From an uncultured Opitutales bacterium (lineage in GTDB: Bacteria > Verrucomicrobiota > Verrucomicrobiia > Opitutales > UBA953): a stretch of DNA of 41,464 nt. The DNA lies in the NCBI GenBank assembly GCA_934675585.1, contig CAKUQY010000017.1, forward strand, positions 1 through 41,464. The letters are read 5' to 3'. Positions within the stretch are counted from its first letter, which is position 1. The number at the start of each line of letters is the position of its first letter. Shown piece by piece: positions 1-6,933 of this stretch. The translations under genes were made by a program, and so were the position numbers. Below the pieces are notes generated by a model that saw only the letters and a list, made by a program, of their open reading frames with translations, did not search any database and was not told the DNA's origin.

Positions 1-75
1 TCTTAAATGAAGAATAACTCCCTGAATCTTTCCTCTCAAAAAAATCTTCGGTGTCCTTTTTATTTGACGAAATAC

Positions 76-202
76 GGTAGAGTGGAGGGTGGGGAGTGTA
101 GGGTGTAGAGTGGAGAGTGTGGAGTTGTGAGATTTTAAAATTTGCGAACAGAAGATTTCTCCTCACCCTACACTCTCCACCCTATACTCCCCACTCTACA
201 CT
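76..202. repeat. Long imperfect inverted repeat of GAGAGTG-type minisatellite arms
   Basis: A G/A/T-rich arm (about 76-128, units such as GGAGTGTAGGGTG) is followed by an AT-rich loop and a complementary C/T-rich arm (about 160-202). Together they could fold into an imperfect stem of roughly 40 bp. The right arm contains the TAG stop codon of the minus-strand cupin gene, so the structure sits exactly at the end of that gene. Similar arms lie at 3876-3910 and 18040-18164. A transcription-end role is inferred. Bases 1-75 show nothing else recognisable. Confidence 0.75.
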
Positions 203-531
203 TGCTTCAAAATAAGAGCCATCAAAACGAGATTTTGCGTTCCCGTGTTGAGTAGACCGTGGCTCGCGCCGTGATCCGTAAAAGTAACATCGCCCGCTTT
301 GACTTCGCGCTTTTCGCCGTTGTCGTTGTAAGTTCCCGTTCCCGCGAGAATATAATAAGTTTCGCTCTCGTTCAAATGCTGGTGATAGCCGATTTCGCAA
401 CCTGGCTCGAGCGTAACTTCCGCGTAAAAGCGCGCCGCGTTCTTCATTTCGTCCGCGCCGAGCAAGTTTTTTATAATTACATGACCCGCACCGCCCGCGA
501 GATTTTCTACGATTTTAATTTGAGGTTTCAT
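196..531 (-). CDS. Small cupin-domain protein
   Basis: A single-domain cupin of 111 residues, a typical length for the compact family. Motif 1 is visible around residues 45-65, with a glycine, then HQH, then a downstream Glu and YYILAG. Motif 2 is GDVTFTDHGASHGLLN (about 79-94). The two His of HQH, the Glu and the later His fit the usual metal-binding set. Members bind small molecules or act as isomerases and oxygenases; the substrate cannot be read here. It follows lpxB on the same strand after about 68 bp and may be its distal operon partner. The stop codon falls inside a long hairpin-forming repeat. Confidence 0.8.
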   Translation of the reverse strand: MKPQIKIVENLAGGAGHVIIKNLLGADEMKNAARFYAEVTLEPGCEIGYHQHLNESETYYILAGTGTYNDNGEKREVKAGDVTFTDHGASHGLLNTGTQNLVLMALILKQV

Positions 532-599
532 AGCATAAAAATTCTAAAACGAATGCTAAAAAACTTCAATAGACAATTTTTTGCGGGAACGGGAAAATT

Positions 600-1814
600 T
601 TAAAGCGCTTTTGCGAGCCAAGCGGCGGCGTCGAGATCGCCGGATTTTGGCGAAAGTAGCTGACGCAATTCGGCGCAGTCTGCCTGAATTTTCGCCAGCA
701 CTTCGGGATCGTCGTAGCAGGCGTTCAGGCGTTCCGCCAATTTTTCCGGTCGCGCATCATCTTGCAAATATTCGGGATAAACATCGCGGTCGAGCAAAAT
801 ATTCGCAATGCCCAAATAACGCACGCGGTCGCCGACGAGCCAGCGCCCAATCATCCAAGTCAGCGGATTCGCGTAATAGAGAATCGCGCCCGGGATTCCC
901 GCGAGCGAACAAGTGCGCGACATCGTTCCCGAGCTCATCAACACCGCGCTTGCCGGCTGTTGCTTGTCCGCAACGCTATCAACGGGAACGAGCGAAATAC
1001 TGTTTTGCACCGCTTGCGGCGTTCCCGCGAGCAGCGTTTTCAAAATACTCAAAACGGGTTCGCCCGGATGCAACACAACCGCTTTGCGCGTTGGGTGCGT
1101 TGTGAGAAAAATTTCCCACGCTTTCAGCAAAATCGGGAAAATCTTGCTGACGGGCTTCGGACGGCTTCCTGGCAAAAGCAGCGCGGGACCGTTCGCGTCA
1201 TAAACCACGGGCAAAGTATGATTGGGCGCGACGAACGGATCTCCCACAAAATAAGTCGGCAACGACGTGTCGGCGTAGCATTGGACTTCGAATGGAAAAA
1301 TCACGCCGAGCGAATCGAGCAATTTTTCCATTTTAAAGCGCCGTTTTGCTTTCCACGCCCAAATCTGCGGCGAAACGTAATGATAAAGCGCGATGTCGCC
1401 GCCGCCTTTGCGGGAAAGTCCCATTTTTTTAAGGCGCGCCGCCAAGCGCAAATTCATTCCTGGGAAATCAACGAAGCAAATCGCGCGCGGACGATGCTTT
1501 TCAATCCACGCGATAATCTTGTTCCCGAGAGCCGTATAAAACGAAATATTTGCCAAAACTTCAATCAAACCGACCGCCGAAAACGTCGTCATGTTGAACA
1601 GCAATTGCGCTCCCGCCGCCTGCATATCCAAACCGCCAAACGCCGCGATAGTAATGCTATGATTGCGTTCCCGCAAATTATGAATTAAATCGGCAGCCAA
1701 TTCATCGCCCGAATGTTCTCCCGCGACAATCAGCAAGTCGGGACGCTTTTTGCCGTCGGGCAACAGCGGCGACGGGAACGATTTGGGCAAAGCCGGCATA
1801 GCGTTTTTTTTCAT
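600..1814 (-). CDS. lpxB: Lipid-A-disaccharide synthase
   Basis: Joins UDP-2,3-diacylglucosamine and lipid X to make the lipid A disaccharide at the inner membrane, which implies an LPS outer membrane. Visible GT-B/LpxB motifs are GEHSGDE (about 32-38), DFPGMNLRLA, YHYVSPQIWAWKAKR, LLPGSR and SSGTMSRTCSLAGIP. The ATG at 1814 is chosen because it clears the end of ispG (1834) and has a GAGAAAG stretch upstream; a longer frame opens at 1877 but overlaps ispG by 44 bp. Length from 1814 is 404 residues, close to the family's usual 380-400. It is the last core gene of the pyrE-ispG-lpxB run. Confidence 0.93.
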   Translation of the reverse strand: MKKNAMPALPKSFPSPLLPDGKKRPDLLIVAGEHSGDELAADLIHNLRERNHSITIAAFGGLDMQAAGAQLLFNMTTFSAVGLIEVLANISFYTALGNKIIAWIEKHRPRAICFVDFPGMNLRLAARLKKMGLSRKGGGDIALYHYVSPQIWAWKAKRRFKMEKLLDSLGVIFPFEVQCYADTSLPTYFVGDPFVAPNHTLPVVYDANGPALLLPGSRPKPVSKIFPILLKAWEIFLTTHPTRKAVVLHPGEPVLSILKTLLAGTPQAVQNSISLVPVDSVADKQQPASAVLMSSGTMSRTCSLAGIPGAILYYANPLTWMIGRWLVGDRVRYLGIANILLDRDVYPEYLQDDARPEKLAERLNACYDDPEVLAKIQADCAELRQLLSPKSGDLDAAAWLAKAL

Positions 1815-1833
1815 AATTTTTTCTTTCTCGGGA

Positions 1834-3870
1834 TTATTCGGGCTCTGTCCAGCGATTGTGTTTTTTGATGAGTTCAATCAATTTATCAACGGCCTGTTCT
1901 TGGGGAATTCCCATTTCGACGCATTGCTGGCGCACATAAAGATTGATTTTGCCAGGGCCGCCGCCAACGTAGCCGAAATCGGCGTCCGCCATTTCGCCTG
2001 GCCCGTTCACGATGCAGCCCATCACACCGATTGTAATACTTTTTAAATGTTGCGTACGCGCTTTGATTTCGCGAACGGTTTCTTGAATATTGTAAAGCGT
2101 TCTGCCACAACTTGGGCAAGCGATATATTCGGCGCGACTTTGGCGGGAACGCGCGCCTTGCAAAATATTGTAAGCCAAATCAAGATTTTTTGAGAGCGTT
2201 CCCGCGGTTTCGACACTGAGAATATCGCCCACGCCATCGCAAAGCAACGGTCCCGCGAGCAACGCGGCTTCGAGCAATGGTGCGTCATCGGCTTCGGTTG
2301 GAATTTTCGGGAACGGCAAAACGGTATTGCGCTCGCCACAGCGAATCCAAATCGGCGATTTGATTCCGGCATTGCCCAACGCTTGCGCCAATTTACGATA
2401 ACCGCCGACAATGTGGCAACCAGGCGTTTTGCGGGAACTCGTAAAAATCAACTTATCTTGTGGAAAATCTTTTAAAAATGGCAAAATTGCGCCGCGCGCC
2501 GCCGCTGTTGAATCTACGACCAAGCCAATATTTTTTTCTTTGCAAAGCGCGATCCACTCGGGAACGATTTCGGCGTTGGCGGGATTAAAACGACGTTGAA
2601 TGTAGGTTGCCGATTTTTTTGCGGGAACGAATTTTTCAAACAACGCGGGAACGCTATCGCGCACGGGATCGTAAATAAATGCAGGAATTTCGTTTTCGAG
2701 TTCGGCCTGCAAAGTGCAAGCCGCCGCTAAATCTGATTCGGTCGCGATTGGCAAAACGATGCCTTCAATCGGCGTTGCGCTTTTGTTTGCGGCGCGAATA
2801 TCGGCGATAATTTCTGCGAGCGGTTTTGAAACATCGGCAAATGCGAACACGCGCGGCGGCGTTCCCGTAGAAATTTTCACGTTCCCGCCAAGTGCAACAT
2901 CGACAATTTCGCGACGATGAAAAACTAATGGATCAACAAAATTGTCGCTCACGGGCGATTCTGCGGGAACGCTATTTTGCGACAACATTTTTTCGGGCAC
3001 AACGCGCGCAATCAATTCGCGACAAACGGGCAATTCTTGCCATGGGTCTTCGGTCAACGAAACGCGAATCGTGTCACCAATGCCGTCAATCAAAAGCGAG
3101 CCAATGCCAATCGCCGATTTTACGCGCGCATCTTCGCCCCAACCTGCTTCGGTAACGCCCAAGTGAATGGGATATTTCATGCCTTCTTTGTGCATTTTTT
3201 CAACCGCCAAACGATAAGCTTCGATCATTACTTTGGGATTCGACGATTTCATCGAAATCACCAAATCGTAAAAATTTTCCGCTTCGCAAATGCGCACAAA
3301 TTCCAGCGCCGCCTCGACCATTCCCGCGGGCGTGTCGCCAAAACGATGCAATGTGCGTTCAGACAACGAGCCGTGATTTGTGCCAATGCGCAAAACGCGT
3401 CCCAATTCTTTGGCGCGACGAATCAGCGGCGCGACCGAATCGTGAATGCGTTCGAGCTCGAGTTCGTATTCTTTGTCGCTATAATCTTTGGGCGTTCCCG
3501 TTTTTTTATCGGCGTAATTTCCAGGATTGATGCGCACTTTTTCGACGTGCTCAATCGCTTCCATCGCCGCGGCTGGCAAAAAATGAATGTCCGCCACCAA
3601 CGGAACATTAAATCCCGCCGCGAAAAATTGTGCGTGAATTTCTTTCAACGCTTGTGCTGCGGCGACCGTGGGCGCGGTGATGCGAATTAATTCGCTACCC
3701 GCTTCGGCGAGTTTGATGCACTGCGCGACCGTTCCCGCGACGTCGAGGGTGTTCGAAGTCGTCATCGACTGAATCCGAATTGGATTTTTACCGCCGATAC
3801 CAATGTTCCCGCCAACAACAACTTCACGCGTTGCGCGGCGAATAGTGCTAAAACGAGAAATAGCGTACAT
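1834..3870 (-). CDS. ispG: 4-hydroxy-3-methylbut-2-enyl diphosphate synthase, long form
   Basis: Iron-sulfur enzyme of the MEP isoprenoid pathway that converts ME-cPP to HMBPP. The N-terminal TIM barrel begins with IRIQSMTTSNT. The C-terminal [4Fe-4S] domain shows C585 and C588 in CPSCGRTLY, C619 in GVMGCIVNGPGE and the conserved Glu at 626. At 678 residues it carries the large central insert (roughly 290-560) known from Chlamydiae, Bacteroidetes and plants and absent from the 370-residue E. coli enzyme. ispF lies 2 kb away, so two steps of the pathway are in this window. It lies between pyrE and lpxB on the same strand, separated from pyrE by a repeat arm. Confidence 0.95.
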   Translation of the reverse strand: MYAISRFSTIRRATREVVVGGNIGIGGKNPIRIQSMTTSNTLDVAGTVAQCIKLAEAGSELIRITAPTVAAAQALKEIHAQFFAAGFNVPLVADIHFLPAAAMEAIEHVEKVRINPGNYADKKTGTPKDYSDKEYELELERIHDSVAPLIRRAKELGRVLRIGTNHGSLSERTLHRFGDTPAGMVEAALEFVRICEAENFYDLVISMKSSNPKVMIEAYRLAVEKMHKEGMKYPIHLGVTEAGWGEDARVKSAIGIGSLLIDGIGDTIRVSLTEDPWQELPVCRELIARVVPEKMLSQNSVPAESPVSDNFVDPLVFHRREIVDVALGGNVKISTGTPPRVFAFADVSKPLAEIIADIRAANKSATPIEGIVLPIATESDLAAACTLQAELENEIPAFIYDPVRDSVPALFEKFVPAKKSATYIQRRFNPANAEIVPEWIALCKEKNIGLVVDSTAAARGAILPFLKDFPQDKLIFTSSRKTPGCHIVGGYRKLAQALGNAGIKSPIWIRCGERNTVLPFPKIPTEADDAPLLEAALLAGPLLCDGVGDILSVETAGTLSKNLDLAYNILQGARSRQSRAEYIACPSCGRTLYNIQETVREIKARTQHLKSITIGVMGCIVNGPGEMADADFGYVGGGPGKINLYVRQQCVEMGIPQEQAVDKLIELIKKHNRWTEPE

Positions 3871-3875
3871 CGAAT

Positions 3876-3910
3876 AATGTGGGGAGTGGAGAGTGAAGGG
3901 TGGAGAGGGG
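3876..3910. repeat. Single GAGAGTG-type repeat arm between pyrE and ispG
   Basis: A G/A-rich stretch with units like GGGGAGTGGAGAGTG occupies most of the short gap between the pyrE stop and the ispG start. It matches the arms at 76-202 and 18040-18164, but here no complementary partner is seen, so it is one arm only. Confidence 0.7.
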
Positions 3911-3920
3911 ACTTTGAAAA

Positions 3921-4493
3921 TTACGAACCCGGGTGTGACGCTGGGATCGTCGCTAATTCTGGCGGGAGCGCATCTGGCGCGTAAGTTGGGAACGACAATT
4001 CAAGCAATGAAACAAATGGCATTGGCAAATTAGCTTTACCTGCCGAGCGATCAACAAGCATTGCGCAAGCGACTGTTTCGCCGCCCCAAGCTTTAATGAT
4101 TTCATCGCATTCAACCACGCGACCACCGCGCGTAACAACGTCCTCGGCGATAAGAATTTTTTCGCCCTTGGCAATTTTAAAATTGCGTCGCAAAACTAAT
4201 TTGTTGTCTTCTTTTTCTGCAAAAATAAAACGCACACCCAACTGACGCGCAATTTCTTGCCCAACCACCAAACCACCCATCGCGGGAGCGAGCACCGTTT
4301 GCGCGCCCAAACCCTTCAACTTTGGCAAAAGCAATTCCACCAAACGCGTAACTTTGTCCATGTATTGGCAAACTTGCGCGCACTGAAAATAATTGGCACT
4401 ATGCAAGCCGCTGCGCAAAATAAAGTGTCCCGTCAACAACGCGCCACTGTCTTTAAAAATTTGTAAAACTTCGTTTTGTACTTCTTGATTCAT
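3921..4493 (-). CDS. pyrE: Orotate phosphoribosyltransferase
   Basis: Transfers ribose 5-phosphate from PRPP to orotate in pyrimidine synthesis. The type-I PRTase loop is visible as KILIAEDVVTRGGRVVE (about 112-128), preceded by the orotate-binding FILRSGLHSANYFQ (about 24-37). The ATG at 4493 gives 190 residues, starting MNQEVQ, a normal length; the frame stays open to 4565 but that extension (rich in R and S) looks non-homologous. It is the first gene of a probable pyrE-ispG-lpxB transcription unit and diverges from the methyltransferase gene on the other strand. Confidence 0.92.
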   Translation of the reverse strand: MNQEVQNEVLQIFKDSGALLTGHFILRSGLHSANYFQCAQVCQYMDKVTRLVELLLPKLKGLGAQTVLAPAMGGLVVGQEIARQLGVRFIFAEKEDNKLVLRRNFKIAKGEKILIAEDVVTRGGRVVECDEIIKAWGGETVACAMLVDRSAGKANLPMPFVSLLELSFPTYAPDALPPELATIPASHPGS

Positions 4494-4636
4494 AACAACA
4501 TTAATTATAAATTGCCCACAAACAATTGACAAATTTTCACGGGAACGCGAGAACGGTTTTTTCAACTATGGCAACTATGGAAAATTTTTAAGGAAACTGA
4601 GGTTTATTTTTGTCGTTCTCACGGGGACGGGAAGCG

Positions 4637-4667
4637 CGTTCCCGCTTGCGAGCGTTTCGCGGGAACG
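4637..4667 (+). promoter_or_regulatory. Hairpin made by an inverted pair of the iterated motif, in a 5' leader
   Basis: CGTTCCCGC (4637-4645) and GCGGGAACG (4659-4667) are perfect reverse complements with a 13-nt loop. The 3' arm ends 5 nt before the ATG at 4673 and holds the only G/A-rich bases near that start. In mRNA the stem would bury the ribosome-binding region. A translational effect is an inference. Confidence 0.5.
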
Positions 4668-4672
4668 GCATA

Positions 4673-5848
4673 ATGGTTGATATGAAACAAATTCGTCTCA
4701 AACTCGCCAAACATCCAGCACGCGTTATTCATGGGCATCCATGGGTTTTTGCTGGAGAAATCGAAACTCCGCCTAATATCGAAGCGGGAACGGCAGCAGA
4801 ATTGCTCGACGCCAAAGGTTATTCGCTCGGCGTGGGCATTTGGAACAAGCAATCCAAAATCGTTTGGCGTCGCTTTTCGCGTGAGGTTTGCGATTGGGAC
4901 GCGACATTTTTAGCGCGCGCACTCGCGGCTGCGGTTGAGCGTCGCAAAGTCGCGGGAACGCTTCCGCCTGCCTGCCGTTTGGTTTGGTCGGAAGCCGACT
5001 CGTTGCCAGGCTTGATTGTCGAAAAATACAACGACGCGCTCGTTGTGCAAGCGCTCACCGCGGGAACGGATAAACAACTCGCAACCATCGCCGATTGGCT
5101 CGATAAAAATTTGCAACCTGCAGAAATTATTTTTCGCAACGACGCTCCCGTGCGCAAACTCGAAGGGCTCGACTGCAACATTTCATTTTACCAAAATAAA
5201 ACGCACACGCCGCGTTGGTTTGAAATTGACGGCATGCGCTATTTTCTCGACCTTGCGAATGGACAAAAAACGGGATTTTATCTCGACCAGCGGGAACAAC
5301 ATTTGCACATCGCCAAAAATTACGCCGCTGGCAAAACAATGCTCGATGCGTGTTGCAACCAAGGCGGTTTTTCATTACAAGCCAGCAAACACGGCGCAAA
5401 ATCGGTGCTCGGAATCGACATTTCTGTTCCCGCCATCGAAGCGTGTAAAAAAAATGCCACACAAAATAAAATCGAAAATGTCAATTTCGTTCCCGCCAAT
5501 CTTTTTGATTGGTTTAGCGGGAACGCCGACAAGCGTTTTGATTTAATTGTGCTCGACCCGCCACCATTTGCGCGTTCAAAAGATGCGCTCGCGGGAGCAT
5601 TGCGCGGCTACAAGGAACTCAATTTGCGCGCCCTCAAAATGCTCAATCCAGGAGGCATTTTGGCGACTTATTCTTGCTCGCAACGCATTGGCCTTGAAAC
5701 TTACATTGATGTTGTTTCAAAAGCGGCGCGCGATGCCAAACGCAATGTAATTTTGCGCGAAATTACAGGTCAGCCAAGCGATCATCCTGCCCTGCTCAAC
5801 TTCCCAGAATCGCATTATCTCAAAGGGCTGATCGTTCAAGCAGAATAA
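4673..5848 (+). CDS. RlmI-like class I SAM-dependent rRNA methyltransferase
   Basis: A 391-residue protein with an N-terminal PUA-like RNA-binding part (HPWVFAGEIE near the start) and a C-terminal Rossmann methyltransferase. Motifs visible are GFYLDQREQH, the SAM-binding LDACCNQGGFSLQA, GIDIS, the catalytic-loop LDPPPFARS and TYSCSQ. These match the RlmI/YccW family, which makes 5-methylcytosine at 23S rRNA position 1962; that exact site is inferred from family. The start is uncertain: ATG at 4673 or 4682 both precede the conserved KQIRLKLAKHPA, and the frame is open to 4610. A motif-pair hairpin precedes the start. It converges on ispF. Confidence 0.88.
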   Translation: MVDMKQIRLKLAKHPARVIHGHPWVFAGEIETPPNIEAGTAAELLDAKGYSLGVGIWNKQSKIVWRRFSREVCDWDATFLARALAAAVERRKVAGTLPPACRLVWSEADSLPGLIVEKYNDALVVQALTAGTDKQLATIADWLDKNLQPAEIIFRNDAPVRKLEGLDCNISFYQNKTHTPRWFEIDGMRYFLDLANGQKTGFYLDQREQHLHIAKNYAAGKTMLDACCNQGGFSLQASKHGAKSVLGIDISVPAIEACKKNATQNKIENVNFVPANLFDWFSGNADKRFDLIVLDPPPFARSKDALAGALRGYKELNLRALKMLNPGGILATYSCSQRIGLETYIDVVSKAARDAKRNVILREITGQPSDHPALLNFPESHYLKGLIVQAE

Positions 5849-5964
5849 CGCGGGAACGCCGCCACAGCGGGAATGTTTTTCTAACGCAGATTTCGCAAAT
5901 AAAAACGCGAATTCCGCAAATATTTTCGCCCACCGCGCCGAAACAAAAAACCGTTCCCGCGAAA

Positions 5965-6486
5965 CTATTTCGCAAAGAGCAAAACATTAGCGAAAACGGC
6001 GATGCCTTTGCCCGCGCCGAGATCGCCAAGTTTTTCATTGGTTGTTGCTTTAACGCCGACGCAATTTGCGAGAACGCCAAGCACTTGCGACAAACGCTCG
6101 CGCATCGCGGGAACGTGTTTGCCGATTTTTGGACGCTCGGCAATAATGGCAATGTCCGCGTTCCCGACGGCATAGCCCAATTTTTTTACTTCTTCAACGG
6201 CGCGCGCAACGATTTTCATCGAGTCGATATTTTCGCACGCGGGATCGTTCGGCGGAAAAAAATGCCCGATATCAGGCAACGCGCACGCGCCCAAAATCGC
6301 ATCCGCCAACGCATGCGCGACGACATCGCCGTCGCTGTGAGCCACGCAACCGACTGGAGCGTCTGGAATTTCGATCCCGCCGAGAACGCAACGCAATCCC
6401 GCTTCCGTGCGATGAATATCGTAGCCGATTCCGACGCGAAAAGGCAAACGTTGACTATGACAATGACTATGACCGAGTTTGTCCAT
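5965..6486 (-). CDS. ispF: 2-C-methyl-D-erythritol 2,4-cyclodiphosphate synthase
   Basis: Makes ME-cPP from CDP-ME-2P in the MEP pathway, the substrate for the IspG encoded nearby. Visible are the metal-binding DIH of GYDIHR, SDGDVVAHALADAILGA with its metal His, DIGHFFPPND, and the C-terminal VKATTNEKLGDLGAGKGIA. The first 16 residues (MDKLGHSHCHSQ...) have no counterpart in the family. They are encoded by a dispersed repeat (6453-6475), so the true start may be the TTG at 6445-6447, immediately before PFRVGIGYD. It is the downstream neighbour of the four-helix-bundle gene. Confidence 0.93.
   Translation of the reverse strand: MDKLGHSHCHSQRLPFRVGIGYDIHRTEAGLRCVLGGIEIPDAPVGCVAHSDGDVVAHALADAILGACALPDIGHFFPPNDPACENIDSMKIVARAVEEVKKLGYAVGNADIAIIAERPKIGKHVPAMRERLSQVLGVLANCVGVKATTNEKLGDLGAGKGIAVFANVLLFAK
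6453..6475 (+). repeat. Dispersed repeat, left copy flanking the four-helix-bundle gene
   Basis: A run beginning GACTATGACAATGAC and ending TGACCG. Its reverse-complement relative lies at 6893-6921 on the other side of the four-helix-bundle gene, and a third, direct copy is at 22684-22712 in the gene-free block. The left copy overlaps the start of the ispF frame. Confidence 0.75.
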
Positions 6487-6507
6487 GAAAATTTTTAAAG
6501 GTTATGA

Positions 6508-6870
6508 CTACAAAGCTGATTTACGAATATATTTTATGAATGCAGCAATTCGTCTTTCAATTGACTGCAAGCGTTCAATAAAATCATTTTTTTGTTCGAG
6601 TGAAAAATATTCCAACGCATACGCAATTTCAATTTGAGTTTCTGCCTCATATGCGGAACCCAATGCGATGTCTAAAAAATTACAAAAATCACGTCCAGAC
6701 TCACGGCTCGCGCCCTCTGAAATATTGGATGTCAATGAAACAATCGCGCGTCGCAATTGAGACGACAACGCGAATTTTTCGTAATCTGGGAATTTTATTG
6801 CCGCCTTGCAAATTTCTATAGTCAATGACTTTGAATCTTGCCCAAAATCATAATTTCGAAAATTTCTCAT
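6508..6870 (-). CDS. Four-helix-bundle protein (S23/TIGR02436 family)
   Basis: A 120-residue, all-helical protein. The pattern of the family found in 23S rRNA intervening sequences and as stand-alone genes is clear: N-terminal LTIEICKAAIKFPDYEKF, then SSQLRRAIVSLTSNISEGASR, then FCNFLDIALGSAYEAETQIEIA. Its molecular role is unknown; relatives bind nucleic acid as pentamers (Avd of diversity-generating retroelements). Here it is not in rRNA. It lies between thrS and ispF with inverted copies of a 23-29 bp repeat on each side, suggesting that it arrived as a small unit. No reverse transcriptase or variable repeat is seen nearby. Confidence 0.87.
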   Translation of the reverse strand: MRNFRNYDFGQDSKSLTIEICKAAIKFPDYEKFALSSQLRRAIVSLTSNISEGASRESGRDFCNFLDIALGSAYEAETQIEIAYALEYFSLEQKNDFIERLQSIERRIAAFIKYIRKSAL

Positions 6871-6892
6871 TTACTTTCTTCAATTACTTTTT

Positions 6893-6921
6893 CGGTCATA
6901 GTCATCGTCATTGTCATAGTC
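6893..6921 (-). repeat. Dispersed repeat, right copy, inverted relative to 6453-6475
   Basis: Reads CGGTCATAGTCATCGTCATT and continues to CATAGTC at 6921. It is the reverse complement of the family seen at 6453-6475 and 22684-22712, with one extra six-base unit compared with the left copy. It lies between the start of the four-helix-bundle gene and the end of thrS. Confidence 0.75.
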
Positions 6922-6933
6922 TCGATAGTGAAA

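Noticed and set aside
76..202. GAGAGTG-type repeats as a CRISPR array
   Set aside because: Units are irregular and adjacent, with no unique spacers of constant length and no cas genes.
762..1688. A 308-residue open frame on the plus strand opposite lpxB
   Set aside because: Antisense shadow of a conserved gene; Arg/His/Asn-rich with no domain. Similar long shadows opposite ispG (2977-3690), nuoM and the U32 gene were left out for the same reason.
6508..6870. Four-helix-bundle protein as Avd of a diversity-generating retroelement
   Set aside because: No reverse transcriptase, template repeat or variable repeat in the neighbourhood; the repeats around it are simple inverted copies.
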